A DNA stretch of 64,000 nucleotides from Sneathiella glossodoripedis JCM 23214 (GTDB lineage: Bacteria > Pseudomonadota > Alphaproteobacteria > Sneathiellales > Sneathiellaceae), in contig NZ_BAMS01000008.1 in the NCBI RefSeq assembly GCF_000616095.1, positions 1-64,000 on the forward strand. Direction: 5' to 3'. This document shows, piece after piece, positions 9,320 through 18,668 of the stretch; the first letter of the stretch is position 1; the number at the start of each line of letters is the position of its first letter. The notes under the pieces are model-generated. The model was not told where the DNA came from. It was given only the letters and a program-made list of their open reading frames with translations, and did no database searches. The translations under genes and the position numbers were made by a program.

Positions 9320-11097
9320 TGAAACTCTCAAGTTATGTAATCCGATTTCTAGTTGAGCGTGGTGTGTCTCATGTTTTCGGTATGTCAGGAGGAGCTGCTG
9401 TACATCTTCTAGACTCTGTCTCTAAGGAAGATGGAATTGATTTCATTTGCTCTCAACATGAACAAAGTGCGGCGATTTCTGCAGATGGATATGCAAGAAC
9501 CACGGGAAAATTGGGGGTTGCGATCACGACAAGTGGCCCCGGAGCAACTAACCTTCTGACAGGAACTTGTTGTTCATACTATGATTCTGTACCAACCTTA
9601 ATGCTAACCGGTCAAGTTGCGTCCCACCGCCTGAAGGGGGATCGTGATATTCGTCAGCTTGGATTTCAGGAAACGGATGTTGTTTCGATATTTGGGACAG
9701 TTACCAAGTATGCAATACAGTTGGAACGCCCTGAACATATCCGGTATTGCCTTGAAAAAGCATACCATATGGCGTTTGAAGGGCGCCCTGGTTCCGTTCT
9801 GATTGACATTCCGGACGATTTTCAGCGTGCGGAGATCAACCCAAATGATTTGATTGGTTTTGAGCCCGTAACTGAGGAGCCTGTGCAGATCAACGGCAAA
9901 TTGGAAGCTATGTTGGGTGCATTGGCTGAGGCAAAAAGACCTGTTCTCGTGTTGGGTGGTGGGCTCAAAACACCGGATATAGGCTTGGAAGTAGCAGAAC
10001 TGGTAGAATTGCTAGATATACCAGTTGTGACGAGTTGGGCAGGTGTGGATTTGCTCCCTCATGACCATTCGTTAAATTATGGTAGTTTTGGAGTGTATGG
10101 AAGACGAGTAGGTAACTATATTATTCAGAATGCGGATTTCATTCTTTGTCTAGGGACTCGCCTTTCGCAAAATTTAACAGGTGGAATTCTTGCCTCATTT
10201 GCTCGTCAAGCAACTATTGCAATGATAGACGCAAGTATTGGTGAGATGAACAAATTCGATGGTAAGGGAATAGAGATCGCCCATCGAATTAATTGTCGCC
10301 TGGATAGAGCTGTACCAGAATTGGTTAGGTTAGTACAACCGATGGGCACGGCACCTGAAAATTCTTGGAAGTCAAAAATTAGTCAGTGGGTTTCGAATTT
10401 TAGCTCGGAGAATTATGATCCAGAGCCGTCTGAAAGTTATGTCAACGCATACGCTTTTGTCGACGCACTGTCGAATGTGGTTCCCGAAAACGAAAATATT
10501 TTTGTGGATACCGGAGGCAACCTCACATGGACGTGTAATGGTTTCAAGTTTAAATCTGGCCAGAGGCTGTATTCTGCTTGGAATAACACGCCTATGGGCT
10601 ATGCCTTGCCTGCAGCCATCGGCGCGGCGGCGGCGGCACCAGAGAAGTCAGTGTCCTGCATCATAGGTGATGGTGGATTGATGATTTGCTTGGCTGAGTT
10701 GGCAACTGTTGTTAAGCACAATTTTAATATAAAAGTTTTCCTTTTTAATAATCATGGCCATGGCATACAAAAACAAACCTTGGAAACTTGGCTCGAATCA
10801 AATTATGTCGGAGTTCATGAGCCTTCCGGTCTAGCGTTTACAGACTTTTTTGCCGTTGCTAAGGCGATGGGTTTGGACGCTGTTACAATAGACGGGTCCT
10901 CTGATTTATCGGCAGAGTTGGAAAAAGTATATCTGAGCGATGGTCCCATTTTCGTTAACGTAGAAATAAATCCGGACCAAAGGTTGTTTCCTGTTTTGAA
11001 ATTTGGTGCTGCGCTGGAAAATCAATTGCCAGCACTCTCTACAGAAGTTATCAACGAAAATATGATTGTCGAACCTTTCTTGCCCACAGAAAAATAA
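9319..11097 (+). CDS. ThDP-dependent enzyme, acetolactate-synthase-like
   Basis: A 592-residue thiamine-diphosphate enzyme of the acetolactate synthase/pyruvate decarboxylase family. The catalytic Glu (residue 48) sits in SQHEQSAA, the glycine-rich SGPGATNLL follows, and the C-terminal cofactor motif begins GDGGLMI and ends in an Asn pair. It has no regulatory-subunit gene beside it and sits in a glycan locus, so anabolic acetolactate synthesis is unlikely. A known parallel is YerE-type enzymes that add a two-carbon acetyl branch to a ketosugar; this role is inferred from context. Its ATG overlaps the upstream SDR stop. Confidence 0.8.
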   Translation: MKLSSYVIRFLVERGVSHVFGMSGGAAVHLLDSVSKEDGIDFICSQHEQSAAISADGYARTTGKLGVAITTSGPGATNLLTGTCCSYYDSVPTLMLTGQVASHRLKGDRDIRQLGFQETDVVSIFGTVTKYAIQLERPEHIRYCLEKAYHMAFEGRPGSVLIDIPDDFQRAEINPNDLIGFEPVTEEPVQINGKLEAMLGALAEAKRPVLVLGGGLKTPDIGLEVAELVELLDIPVVTSWAGVDLLPHDHSLNYGSFGVYGRRVGNYIIQNADFILCLGTRLSQNLTGGILASFARQATIAMIDASIGEMNKFDGKGIEIAHRINCRLDRAVPELVRLVQPMGTAPENSWKSKISQWVSNFSSENYDPEPSESYVNAYAFVDALSNVVPENENIFVDTGGNLTWTCNGFKFKSGQRLYSAWNNTPMGYALPAAIGAAAAAPEKSVSCIIGDGGLMICLAELATVVKHNFNIKVFLFNNHGHGIQKQTLETWLESNYVGVHEPSGLAFTDFFAVAKAMGLDAVTIDGSSDLSAELEKVYLSDGPIFVNVEINPDQRLFPVLKFGAALENQLPALSTEVINENMIVEPFLPTEK

Positions 11098-11128
11098 TTT
11101 GAGCTATCCAAACTAGGAAATATGTCTG

Positions 11129-11995
11129 ATGAATATAATTGATAACGGCCTGTTTGAGGTGCTCAAGTCTCTTCCAGATCAACACGCACGCAGCACAGAT
11201 TTTTATAAGTTTATGGAAGCAGTATGTTTACAGGAACTTTCAGGTTCAAATTTTTCTAGTGAAGTAGCTAAACCGGAGTCCTTTGGGCCGTTTGGGGATT
11301 TGTTTATGCCTCTCCATCAAATGGGTGCGATTAATTCGTTAGATCTATTCGGCCTAGATGAGTTGGTCTTGTTTAGTTTCTATTTAGCTAATAGAAATCG
11401 ATATAAAAATGTTGTCGATATAGGAGCAAATCTCGGTTTGCATTCAATATTATTAGCTCGTGCAGGTTTTTTTGTTACTGCATATGAGCCTGATAACTTA
11501 CATTGTGATTTGTTGAAGGAGAGAATTCAACTCAATGGTGTTCAGTCGTCAGTAAAGGTTGTCAAAGCAGCAGTTTCCAACGAAAATGGCGAAAGTGAGT
11601 TTGTGCGTGTGGAAGGAAACACCACTGGTAGTCATCTTGCTGGGGCTAAAAGTAATCCGTATGGGGAATTAACGAGATACACTGTAAAAGTGGTCGCCGC
11701 TGCGGATGTCTTTGAAAACGTTGATTTTGCGAAAATTGATGCTGAAGGCCATGAAGTTGCAATTATTAAGTCGATCCCGAGAAATTTCTGGGAAAACTTA
11801 GATGTGGTTCTAGAGGTTGGGACATCTGAGAATGCCAATGATCTCTTTAGGTATTTTTCCAGCGTAGGTGTAAACATGTTTTCACAAAAACTAGGCTGGA
11901 GGCAAGTGAAAAAGCTGGAAGATGTACCAACCTCCTACAAGGAAGGTAGCTTGTTCGCGTCTTGTAAGTTGGCGATGCGTGGTAAAAAGTATTAG
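11129..11995 (+). CDS. FkbM family methyltransferase
   Basis: A 288-residue SAM-dependent methyltransferase. VVDIGANLGLHSI near residue 92 is the SAM-binding loop of FkbM enzymes, VTAYEPD the acidic ribose-binding strand, and FAKIDAEGHE the family hallmark near residue 205. FkbM proteins O-methylate sugars or polyketides. It closes the short plus-strand operon with the SDR and ThDP genes and overlaps the convergent membrane-protein gene by four bases. It most likely methylates the sugar made by this locus. Confidence 0.85.
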   Translation: MNIIDNGLFEVLKSLPDQHARSTDFYKFMEAVCLQELSGSNFSSEVAKPESFGPFGDLFMPLHQMGAINSLDLFGLDELVLFSFYLANRNRYKNVVDIGANLGLHSILLARAGFFVTAYEPDNLHCDLLKERIQLNGVQSSVKVVKAAVSNENGESEFVRVEGNTTGSHLAGAKSNPYGELTRYTVKVVAAADVFENVDFAKIDAEGHEVAIIKSIPRNFWENLDVVLEVGTSENANDLFRYFSSVGVNMFSQKLGWRQVKKLEDVPTSYKEGSLFASCKLAMRGKKY

Positions 11996-12489
11996 TTATC
12001 GAACTGCGAGCTTTGTCGTAGTATCGCTTGTTTTAGAAACAGAAAAAAGCTGGCAGCAATTTTTAATTTTGTAGAGGATAAAAATAATTTTCCATCAAAA
12101 CTATGGATGGCTTTATGCTTTTTCAATCTATCAATTCTGATATTTATCAAGCGCGTGTCATTATATATTTCCTTTAATTCATTAACTTTCATACGGCCGC
12201 CACGCTCGAAAATTTCGAAAAGAATTTTAATGCGTAAAGAGGATTCGAGAGACTGTGCGATGTTTAAGTAAATAAACCACCACATCAACGCTATTCCGAG
12301 TGTAATGAGGAAATAATAGAGGTCAGCGTCTTCAGATAGCCAAAGAGTTAAGCCGGCGGAAATTAGAGGGGTCAAACAAAGGCTCGCTTTGAAACCAGTG
12401 ACACGGTTCTGCGTGATACGAGCCACCAACACATCGACACTCGTTATGAGTACCATGGTCAACGCCCAAGTTAGGAGAAACTGCAACAT
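11992..12489 (-). CDS. Small membrane protein with winged-helix-like tail
   Basis: A 165-residue protein I do not recognise. The first 80 residues form about three membrane helices; the rest is charged and reads like a winged helix (ILFEIFERGGRMKVNELK, then RIDRLKKHKAI), followed by one more hydrophobic stretch. It is the last gene of the long minus-strand glycan operon and lies one base after a gene with the same architecture at 12491-12997, probably a paralogue. A cytoplasmic DNA- or protein-binding tail on a membrane anchor is inferred. Confidence 0.6.
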   Translation of the reverse strand: MLQFLLTWALTMVLITSVDVLVARITQNRVTGFKASLCLTPLISAGLTLWLSEDADLYYFLITLGIALMWWFIYLNIAQSLESSLRIKILFEIFERGGRMKVNELKEIYNDTRLINIRIDRLKKHKAIHSFDGKLFLSSTKLKIAASFFLFLKQAILRQSSQFDN

Positions 12490-12490
12490 G

Positions 12491-12997
12491 CTAACCAGTC
12501 TCTCTTTCTATCTTGATAATAGAACGATATAAATTCAGAAGTTTGAGGAGTACATGAATTCTCTTGGATAGAATGAATGTATCGTCTTGTCTGATAACGT
12601 CTCCCGTTTCCACTAATGCATCAATCCTGGATCCTACAAATGGATGTGAATCGATTAATTGCTGTATACCCGTTTTATCAAGACCTTTTTCTTCTCTGAT
12701 GAGGATGGCTTTTACAATCGCAAGGGTAGGAGAGTCGCTCACTACACCTACTAATATAAAACAGTACAACAAACAGAAACTATTAGTAAAAATTATTGCG
12801 ATACCAATGTTGTCTAAACTGAAGTTCGTTCCTTTAAATGCAATTGCGATAAAAATACAAGCAAACAAGAGCAAATTAAAAATTATAAATACGTTTAGGT
12901 GTAGAGTTTTCGTGGTCACAAACCTCGAAACAATTATGTGTAGGATAACACCAAGAACAATAGTAATTGCCAAGAGTAGGAATAAATGAAAGTACAT
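12491..12997 (-). CDS. Small membrane protein with winged-helix-like tail
   Basis: A 168-residue protein with about three membrane helices in the first 95 residues and a C-terminal region (VKAILIREEKGLDKTGIQQL, then RIDALVETGDVI) that fits the helix-helix-wing pattern. The order, length and RIDxL signature match the adjacent gene, so the two probably arose by duplication. It overlaps the flippase-like gene by one base (TAATG type), implying translational coupling. Function is unknown; regulation or partnering of the flippase-like protein is a guess. Confidence 0.6.
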   Translation of the reverse strand: MYFHLFLLLAITIVLGVILHIIVSRFVTTKTLHLNVFIIFNLLLFACIFIAIAFKGTNFSLDNIGIAIIFTNSFCLLYCFILVGVVSDSPTLAIVKAILIREEKGLDKTGIQQLIDSHPFVGSRIDALVETGDVIRQDDTFILSKRIHVLLKLLNLYRSIIKIERETG

Positions 12998-14016
12998 TAA
13001 TTTTTCTGCTCCGCAGCTTCCATTTCATTTTTTTCTGTTAATACTTTTACTTCATCCCGCATAATAATAAAGGGAACCAAACCAATGACGGCTACACATA
13101 GCGTAAGCGATCTCAGGAAAAGAAAGACTGAGCTATAAGCGATTTCATTAGTATGAGTTTCAAAAAAACGGGCGATTTGTCCGAATGCTGCCTCACCTAA
13201 TCCTAGTCCTCCGGGGGAAACGGGGATAGCATTTGCAAATAGACCTGCGACACCAGATACGGCGAAACCAGTCCAGGTTAGACTATCGATATCCATCGCT
13301 TGACCTATTAGGAACAATGCTTGCAGGATTATTACATATTGAATAATGGATAAAAATACCGCGAAAATCAGAGATCTTTTATGGTCAACAAAATGCTCTA
13401 AATTCACCACTACTGCATTAAATATGCGCATCAGGATGCCAGAGATTGCATTTGGGAAACAGTTAATGATCTGGCGGAATAGATTCTGAAATCTTATAAG
13501 AATAAAAAATGAAAGTGAAAATATAACAATTCCAGTACCCGCCACAACTGCTACGCCTTGTTGAAACTGAGTTGGTAAGAAAAGCACAACGACCAGTGAA
13601 ATCAGGATTAACCCTAACAAACCAGTCAATCGATCAACAAGGCTACTTACAGCTATTTGGGTAAGCTTGGTTTTGTCTTGGCGATACGCTAGCCCACCAC
13701 GTATAAAATCTCCTCCATATGCTCCAGGTAGAAACACGTTAAAGAACTGACCGATAAATGTGTAGTTAAACGCCTGTATGAAACTCAGTCGAACGCGAAG
13801 TGAGCGCAGGAGAAGTTTCCAGCGGTATGCGCCAATAAAAACAGTACTAATCAACAATACAAATGATAAAGCTACTAAGCTGGGGTGTTTGGAGGCTTTT
13901 TCAAAGAGTGCCAAGTCGATAAGGTTGAAATGAGCCAGGAGTGCGATTGCTGTAATTCCGATGGCGAATTTCAGCAAAGTTATGATCCTGCGATTTGCAA
14001 TTGACTGAGATGGCAT
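12997..14016 (-). CDS. Flippase-like membrane protein (LPG synthase TM family)
   Basis: About 339 residues with eight or so membrane helices. It belongs to the lysylphosphatidylglycerol-synthase TM-region/UPF0104 family, shown by GAYGGDFIRGGLAY near the third helix and the PVSPGGLGLGEAAF motif near residue 250. A longer frame reaches 14049, but that start lies inside the upstream gene; the ATG at 14016 is preceded by an AGAGAG ribosome site. Members transport or flip lipids, or accompany glycolipid synthesis. Here it is a candidate for flipping the lipid-linked product of the locus. Confidence 0.75.
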   Translation of the reverse strand: MPSQSIANRRIITLLKFAIGITAIALLAHFNLIDLALFEKASKHPSLVALSFVLLISTVFIGAYRWKLLLRSLRVRLSFIQAFNYTFIGQFFNVFLPGAYGGDFIRGGLAYRQDKTKLTQIAVSSLVDRLTGLLGLILISLVVVLFLPTQFQQGVAVVAGTGIVIFSLSFFILIRFQNLFRQIINCFPNAISGILMRIFNAVVVNLEHFVDHKRSLIFAVFLSIIQYVIILQALFLIGQAMDIDSLTWTGFAVSGVAGLFANAIPVSPGGLGLGEAAFGQIARFFETHTNEIAYSSVFLFLRSLTLCVAVIGLVPFIIMRDEVKVLTEKNEMEAAEQKN

Positions 14017-14027
14017 GAACGTCTCTC

Positions 14028-15086
14028 TTAAAAGGGGCCTGTAAACCAATCTCCAGGAACATCATGTAAGGAAGAACGTTGATCAATCAGTTGCTGACAA
14101 TTGAGTTCTTTGTCAATTATTTCACCAACTTTGGTAACAATGTCATCAGCTCGCACGTGATAGTTTTGGGTGAGTGCGGGACTCGTTGATTCTGAATAGT
14201 TAGGGGCAGTTAGTCTTACCGGTTGGCTTTTTAGGTGCTGCCATGAGGTCTCGATGATATGGGTAATGATTTCACCTGCGATACTCACTTGTTTAAAGCC
14301 AGTATCCAGAACAAGTAATCGACCAGTTTTTTCAACTGACTTCTCAATCTTTGTCCAGTCAATCGGGCTAACAGTCCGAAGGTCAATGAGGTCGATCTCT
14401 ACGCCTTGTTCTTTTAGGCACGAGACAGCATGTAACGCCTCAATTGTCATGTAGGACATTGAAACAATTGTAACCGCATCTCCGCGGCTGAGAAGTTTTG
14501 CTTCACCAAGCTTAGCGGGCGCCATAACAGTTGAAACATCTGTTTGCATATTATGTAACCAGCGATGCTCAAGGAAGATAACAGGGTTTGGGTCAAAGAT
14601 ACTCGCTAGTAACAAACTCTTTACGTCGGAGGCCAGTGCTGGCATTACTACCTTTAGTCCAGGAATATGGGCAAACCATGATTGGAGATTTTGTGAATGA
14701 GTTGGGCCTTGTCCCCAGCCCCGTCCCAAGATCATCCGAATTGTAACAGGTACATTCCTCTTGCCGCCGAACATAAAATGCCACTTTGCAGCGTTATTTA
14801 CCAACTGATCCATGGAAAGTAATGCGAAGTCCAAGCGCTGATGCGTTAAAATTGGCTTAAAGCCCCCTAGTGCAGCGCCAATTGCAATTCCTGTCATCGC
14901 ATTCTCTGATGTAGGCATATCAAATACGCGGTCTTCGCCGTGTATTGTCTGTAAATCTGTTGTGGTACCAAATACCCCCTTGGGGTCTGGAACACCTAGG
15001 CCAAATACCAGTACACTGGGATCAGACGAAAGTGCATGGTGAAGTGCGTCGCGTACTTCTTGGGCGAATGTTGTTTTTTCACTCAT
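14028..15086 (-). CDS. 2-oxoacid dehydrogenase E1-beta-like subunit
   Basis: A 352-residue protein with the pyrimidine-binding and C-terminal transketolase domains of E1-beta subunits. Visible features are MPTSENAMTGIAIGAALGG, with the cofactor-contacting Glu, and GRGWGQGPTHSQ. It follows the E1-alpha gene by three bases. No E2 acyltransferase or E3 gene is present in the window, so the pair probably does not feed a normal dehydrogenase complex. Such orphan alpha/beta ThDP enzymes in sugar loci can transfer two-carbon units; this is an inference. Confidence 0.8.
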   Translation of the reverse strand: MSEKTTFAQEVRDALHHALSSDPSVLVFGLGVPDPKGVFGTTTDLQTIHGEDRVFDMPTSENAMTGIAIGAALGGFKPILTHQRLDFALLSMDQLVNNAAKWHFMFGGKRNVPVTIRMILGRGWGQGPTHSQNLQSWFAHIPGLKVVMPALASDVKSLLLASIFDPNPVIFLEHRWLHNMQTDVSTVMAPAKLGEAKLLSRGDAVTIVSMSYMTIEALHAVSCLKEQGVEIDLIDLRTVSPIDWTKIEKSVEKTGRLLVLDTGFKQVSIAGEIITHIIETSWQHLKSQPVRLTAPNYSESTSPALTQNYHVRADDIVTKVGEIIDKELNCQQLIDQRSSLHDVPGDWFTGPF

Positions 15087-15089
15087 GCT

Positions 15090-16073
15090 CTATCCCTTAA
15101 TATGCTGTTCAGCAAACACGTGCTTGGACGCTTCGTCCGCATGTGGGAAGGGTGAGTTGACTGCAAATTCGAAAGCGGCGTTCACTTCGGCTTCAATCTC
15201 TATTTGATTAGTTTGTATTTCCGTTTCTTTAAGAAGACCTGTATCGATCGCGTATTTTTCAAATCGAGCAATGGGTTCATCGGAGCGCCATTTTTCAATG
15301 AAAGAGGTTTCACGATAATTCAAGTCATCATCGTAATTAGGGCCACAATGTTCTCGCCAACGAAAAGTATCAAATTGTAAAAATGCTGGCCCGCCACCAG
15401 AGCGTATTTTCTCGGTCATGTTTTTGGTTTTGTTGTAGACCTCCACTACATCATTACCGTTTCCATATTCAGTCATTACACCCAGTCCAGCGACACGCTC
15501 ATATATGTCAAGAGTTGTGGATTGCCTCTGCTCTAAAGGGGTATAAACTGAAAACTGATTGTTTTCGCAAACAAACAGAACTGGCAGGTTTTTAAGCAGA
15601 GCGAAATTTATGGATTCATAAAAAACGCCGGTTTCAACCACCGCATCGCCAAGAAAAATAACTGCAATATTTTGTTCGCCTTTTAGCTTAAGGCCATATC
15701 CAAGACCGACACCCACAGGGACTGTCCCTCCGACAATTGCTGTAGATCCCATGAACCCAACGCTTTCATCAATGAGATGCATTGAGCCACCTTTGCCTCG
15801 TGCGCAGCCGGTAACCCGCCCATATATCTCAGCGATCATTGCGTTCAAATTGCCACCTTTCGCTAGATAATGCGCGTGGGCTCGGTGGCCGCTTACAGCT
15901 AGGTCTGTTTTACGAAGTATCTCACCTACTGCAGCGGAAACGGCTTCCTGTCCAGTTGATAAATGCGTTGGGCAACGCATCTGTTGCTCTGAGTAACGTT
16001 CTGCGATCGTCTCTTCTACAGTGCGTATTCGACGCATAGAATGACTTAACTTTTGAGCAAGCAGTTTGTTCAT
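15090..16073 (-). CDS. 2-oxoacid dehydrogenase E1-alpha-like subunit
   Basis: A 327-residue E1-alpha homologue. It shows CPTHLSTGQEAV near the N-terminus, the GHRAHAHYLAKGG loop, GKGGSMHL, and the ThDP/magnesium motif starting GDAVVETG and ending in ENNQFS. It overlaps the upstream methyltransferase stop by four bases and lies just before the E1-beta gene, so the two subunits are coexpressed. The split alpha/beta arrangement is that of pyruvate and acetoin dehydrogenases, but the glycan-locus setting suggests a carboligase role. Confidence 0.8.
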   Translation of the reverse strand: MNKLLAQKLSHSMRRIRTVEETIAERYSEQQMRCPTHLSTGQEAVSAAVGEILRKTDLAVSGHRAHAHYLAKGGNLNAMIAEIYGRVTGCARGKGGSMHLIDESVGFMGSTAIVGGTVPVGVGLGYGLKLKGEQNIAVIFLGDAVVETGVFYESINFALLKNLPVLFVCENNQFSVYTPLEQRQSTTLDIYERVAGLGVMTEYGNGNDVVEVYNKTKNMTEKIRSGGGPAFLQFDTFRWREHCGPNYDDDLNYRETSFIEKWRSDEPIARFEKYAIDTGLLKETEIQTNQIEIEAEVNAAFEFAVNSPFPHADEASKHVFAEQHIKG

Positions 16074-16729
16074 GGGATGAACCAGTAGTAGTCGCCAGTG
16101 TAGCCAACTTCGTCAAAAAAAGATTTCCATTCATCGACATGCATAATTGTCTTAGCTGTTAGGTTCCAGTCCCTCATACGTTCAGCTTCTTCGCTCGACC
16201 GATATGCATCCACAGTGATGAAGGACTTCCCTTTCGACACTCTTTCTATCTCTTGAAGTGCTTTACCGCAATCATCTCGTTCAAGGTTATGAATTGTATT
16301 GATCGATATCACGACATCAAAACTGCTGTCGTCAAAAGGTAAATCCATTGCATTGGCTACTGAAACATTTTCACGCATGCTTTCGATTGTGTTTTCGATC
16401 GCATATTCAGAGATATCGACACCACGTAATACCATTCCCGGTATCAGTTCATTAAGGTCGTGAAGCATGAAGCCTTTTGCAGATCCGACATCTAGTAATT
16501 TTGTACCAGCTTTGAGGTCAAAATGTTTCTGTAAGGTTGGTACTACGGGTTGCCAGAAACGCGGCATATATGAAAAACCACCATATCCATGGCGCCGTTC
16601 ACCATCAAAAAATTCTTTTCCAAATTTTCGCGCAATAGCTCTATCTTCAGGAGTTTTCTCTTCCCCGCGTTGTTTTGGATCCCTCTTAGTCTTTGGATAG
16701 TTAACCAAGAGATCTACTTCTCTTCCCAT
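16070..16729 (-). CDS. Class I SAM-dependent methyltransferase
   Basis: A 219-residue methyltransferase with LLDVGSAKGFML as SAM-binding motif I near residue 82, an acidic motif in RGVDISEYA and motif IV-like FDVVISINTIHNL. The N-terminal 60 residues are charged and unusual. It stands between the epimerase gene and the E1-alpha gene, overlapping the latter by four bases. Probable target is the sugar assembled by the locus; N-, C- or O-methylation cannot be told apart by reading. Confidence 0.8.
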   Translation of the reverse strand: MGREVDLLVNYPKTKRDPKQRGEEKTPEDRAIARKFGKEFFDGERRHGYGGFSYMPRFWQPVVPTLQKHFDLKAGTKLLDVGSAKGFMLHDLNELIPGMVLRGVDISEYAIENTIESMRENVSVANAMDLPFDDSSFDVVISINTIHNLERDDCGKALQEIERVSKGKSFITVDAYRSSEEAERMRDWNLTAKTIMHVDEWKSFFDEVGYTGDYYWFIP

Positions 16730-16756
16730 AGGATAGCCTTCAGTGATTTTTACGTC

Positions 16757-17749
16757 TTACGGTTTGTGGATATATGATTGTGGTTGTTTTATCAATTCTT
16801 TCAGATTGTCTTTCACCCAATTGACTGTTTGATGAATTCCTGTATCCAAGTCGATTTCATCATTCCATGAAAGAGTTTTTCTAAGCTTTGTGTCGTTTAG
16901 ACTATAGGTTTGGTCTTTGCCTTGTCTTTCACCTACAACTTCAATCATATCTTCTGGATTAATTGACAGGGTCTGGCAAATCTTTTCAACTAAATTTCGG
17001 ATGCTGATTAAAGAATTAGTTGAAATGTGATAACATTCTCCCACTTCCCCTTCCAGCGCAATCTTAAGTGTTGCATTAGAAACGTCATTAATGTGAATAA
17101 AAGAACGTTCAGAACTGCCTCCGCCATGCAACTGAAGCTTTTGTCCAGTAAGGGCAAAAAGAATAGTCCGTGGGATAATTCGATATAATTGTTGGCCAGG
17201 CCCATAAACATTTGCGGCTCGCGTCATAACAAATGGAAACTTATAGGCTTTGTAAAAACTGATGAGATTCATATCCCCAGCGGCGCGCGAGACAGCGTAA
17301 GGAGTGCTGGGATTAAAAGCGTGCTGTTCATTCACAGAACCAGATGTGTTGCCGTAAACTTCTGGTGTTGAAATATGGACATAGCGCTTTAGAAAATCCA
17401 GTTTACGTAATTCATCGTGAAGTAACACTGTTGACAGAGTATTTGTTCTAAACCAGTCCCCAGGGTTTTGCCAGCTTTCTCCAACCATACTTTGCGAAGC
17501 AAAATTGACTATAAACTCAATCTTTTCAGATTTTATTATATCAATAATCTTGTCTAGATCATTGTTGAGATCAAGTTGATGAAAACTGAAACTACCCCGG
17601 CTTTGTACCCATTTGTAGGGAAGAAATGCATCATGGGGTTCAACTGATCTGCTAATACCTATTACATCGATTCCAGTTTCAATTAAATGAGCGCAGAAGC
17701 TGGCACCTGAAAAAGAATTGCTTCCGAGTACCGCAAATTTCATTGCCAT
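16757..17749 (-). CDS. NDP-sugar epimerase/dehydratase, GMD-like
   Basis: About 330 residues of extended SDR. It has the GSNSFSGASFCAHL cofactor loop, HISTPEVYG, YAVSRAAGD with the catalytic Tyr, and the GPGQQLYRIIPRT region seen in GDP-mannose 4,6-dehydratase and dTDP-glucose 4,6-dehydratase relatives. The frame is open to 17806, but the ATG at 17749 follows an AGGGAATG ribosome site and matches the family N-terminus. It may form the 4-keto sugar on which the ThDP and reductase enzymes act. Confidence 0.8.
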   Translation of the reverse strand: MAMKFAVLGSNSFSGASFCAHLIETGIDVIGISRSVEPHDAFLPYKWVQSRGSFSFHQLDLNNDLDKIIDIIKSEKIEFIVNFASQSMVGESWQNPGDWFRTNTLSTVLLHDELRKLDFLKRYVHISTPEVYGNTSGSVNEQHAFNPSTPYAVSRAAGDMNLISFYKAYKFPFVMTRAANVYGPGQQLYRIIPRTILFALTGQKLQLHGGGSSERSFIHINDVSNATLKIALEGEVGECYHISTNSLISIRNLVEKICQTLSINPEDMIEVVGERQGKDQTYSLNDTKLRKTLSWNDEIDLDTGIHQTVNWVKDNLKELIKQPQSYIHKP

Positions 17750-17812
17750 GAGTATTTCATTCCCTTTTTGATTTAGGTGTGATGCATATTGAGCGCAATA
17801 TATCAAAAGTCG

Positions 17813-18658
17813 CTAATCGCGCAGAGTTATTTTAGACTTTTGCGAAGGTTCCACTTCCAGTACTGACAACAAATATTCGATCGATTCAAGTGTCGATTGT
17901 CGACTTTGATCTGCTGTCCAGTAAACGGGAGTCCGTTTTATAATACTACGAGCTTCTAGGACAGCCTCAATATCAATTTGGGCATTTGCTAACGCCGAAA
18001 TATTTCCAATGTCTTGATGATAAACACTATTATGGAAACAATTCATTCTATTGACAAAATGAGGAAGAACTTCAGTACTTAAATCAGATGCCGTAGGGCG
18101 CTGGTCTAAGAATTCCAATATGGTGGGCAAGTGCATTATATATACAGCACCATTCGCTAGGTTGCCTATAAACTGTTTAGGTTTTTCGATAAATTTTATA
18201 ACTCTGCCAGAAGAGTCACGTTCAATGATGCCACAGCTTTCCGGCGTTTCGGTCGTAAAAGTCATCATTGTGATGTCAACATCTTTTGCTCGCTTTAAAT
18301 AGGTGTTTTGAAAATTTTCCAGAGAGAAGATTGATAAATTATCCGCATGAGCGACAAGAAGATCCTCGCTATTAAATGCAGATCTAAAGCGAGAAATGGT
18401 ACCTGCGGTTCCCAACAATAGAGGTTCATCTAAAAAATAAACCATATCTTTGTAAGGACTACTTTCTATGTATTCACGTACCATAGGTGCAAGATGGTGT
18501 AGATTGATGAAGACTGTTTTGACGGTTGTGCGTCTCAACATTTCTAGCCAAATGCCAATTATTGGCCGTCCCCATATCGGCATCAGGCATTTCGGTAATT
18601 TGTCTGTTAAAGGGCGCAGTCTGGTTCCAAGACCCGCCGAGAGTAGTAATGCTTCCAC
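17813..18658 (-). CDS. Sugar-1-phosphate nucleotidyltransferase
   Basis: A 281-residue NTP_transferase family enzyme. The N-terminus LLSAGLGTRLRPLTDKLPK is the activated-nucleotide binding loop, and VAHADNLS is the metal-binding Asp region. It resembles HddC-type heptose-1-phosphate guanylyltransferases and glucose-1-phosphate nucleotidyltransferases. The base and sugar specificity are not readable. It follows the cytidylyltransferase-kinase fusion by ten bases on the same strand and probably activates the phosphorylated sugar. Confidence 0.8.
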   Translation of the reverse strand: MEALLLSAGLGTRLRPLTDKLPKCLMPIWGRPIIGIWLEMLRRTTVKTVFINLHHLAPMVREYIESSPYKDMVYFLDEPLLLGTAGTISRFRSAFNSEDLLVAHADNLSIFSLENFQNTYLKRAKDVDITMMTFTTETPESCGIIERDSSGRVIKFIEKPKQFIGNLANGAVYIMHLPTILEFLDQRPTASDLSTEVLPHFVNRMNCFHNSVYHQDIGNISALANAQIDIEAVLEARSIIKRTPVYWTADQSRQSTLESIEYLLSVLEVEPSQKSKITLRD

Positions 18659-18668
18659 TGAAAAGCCT

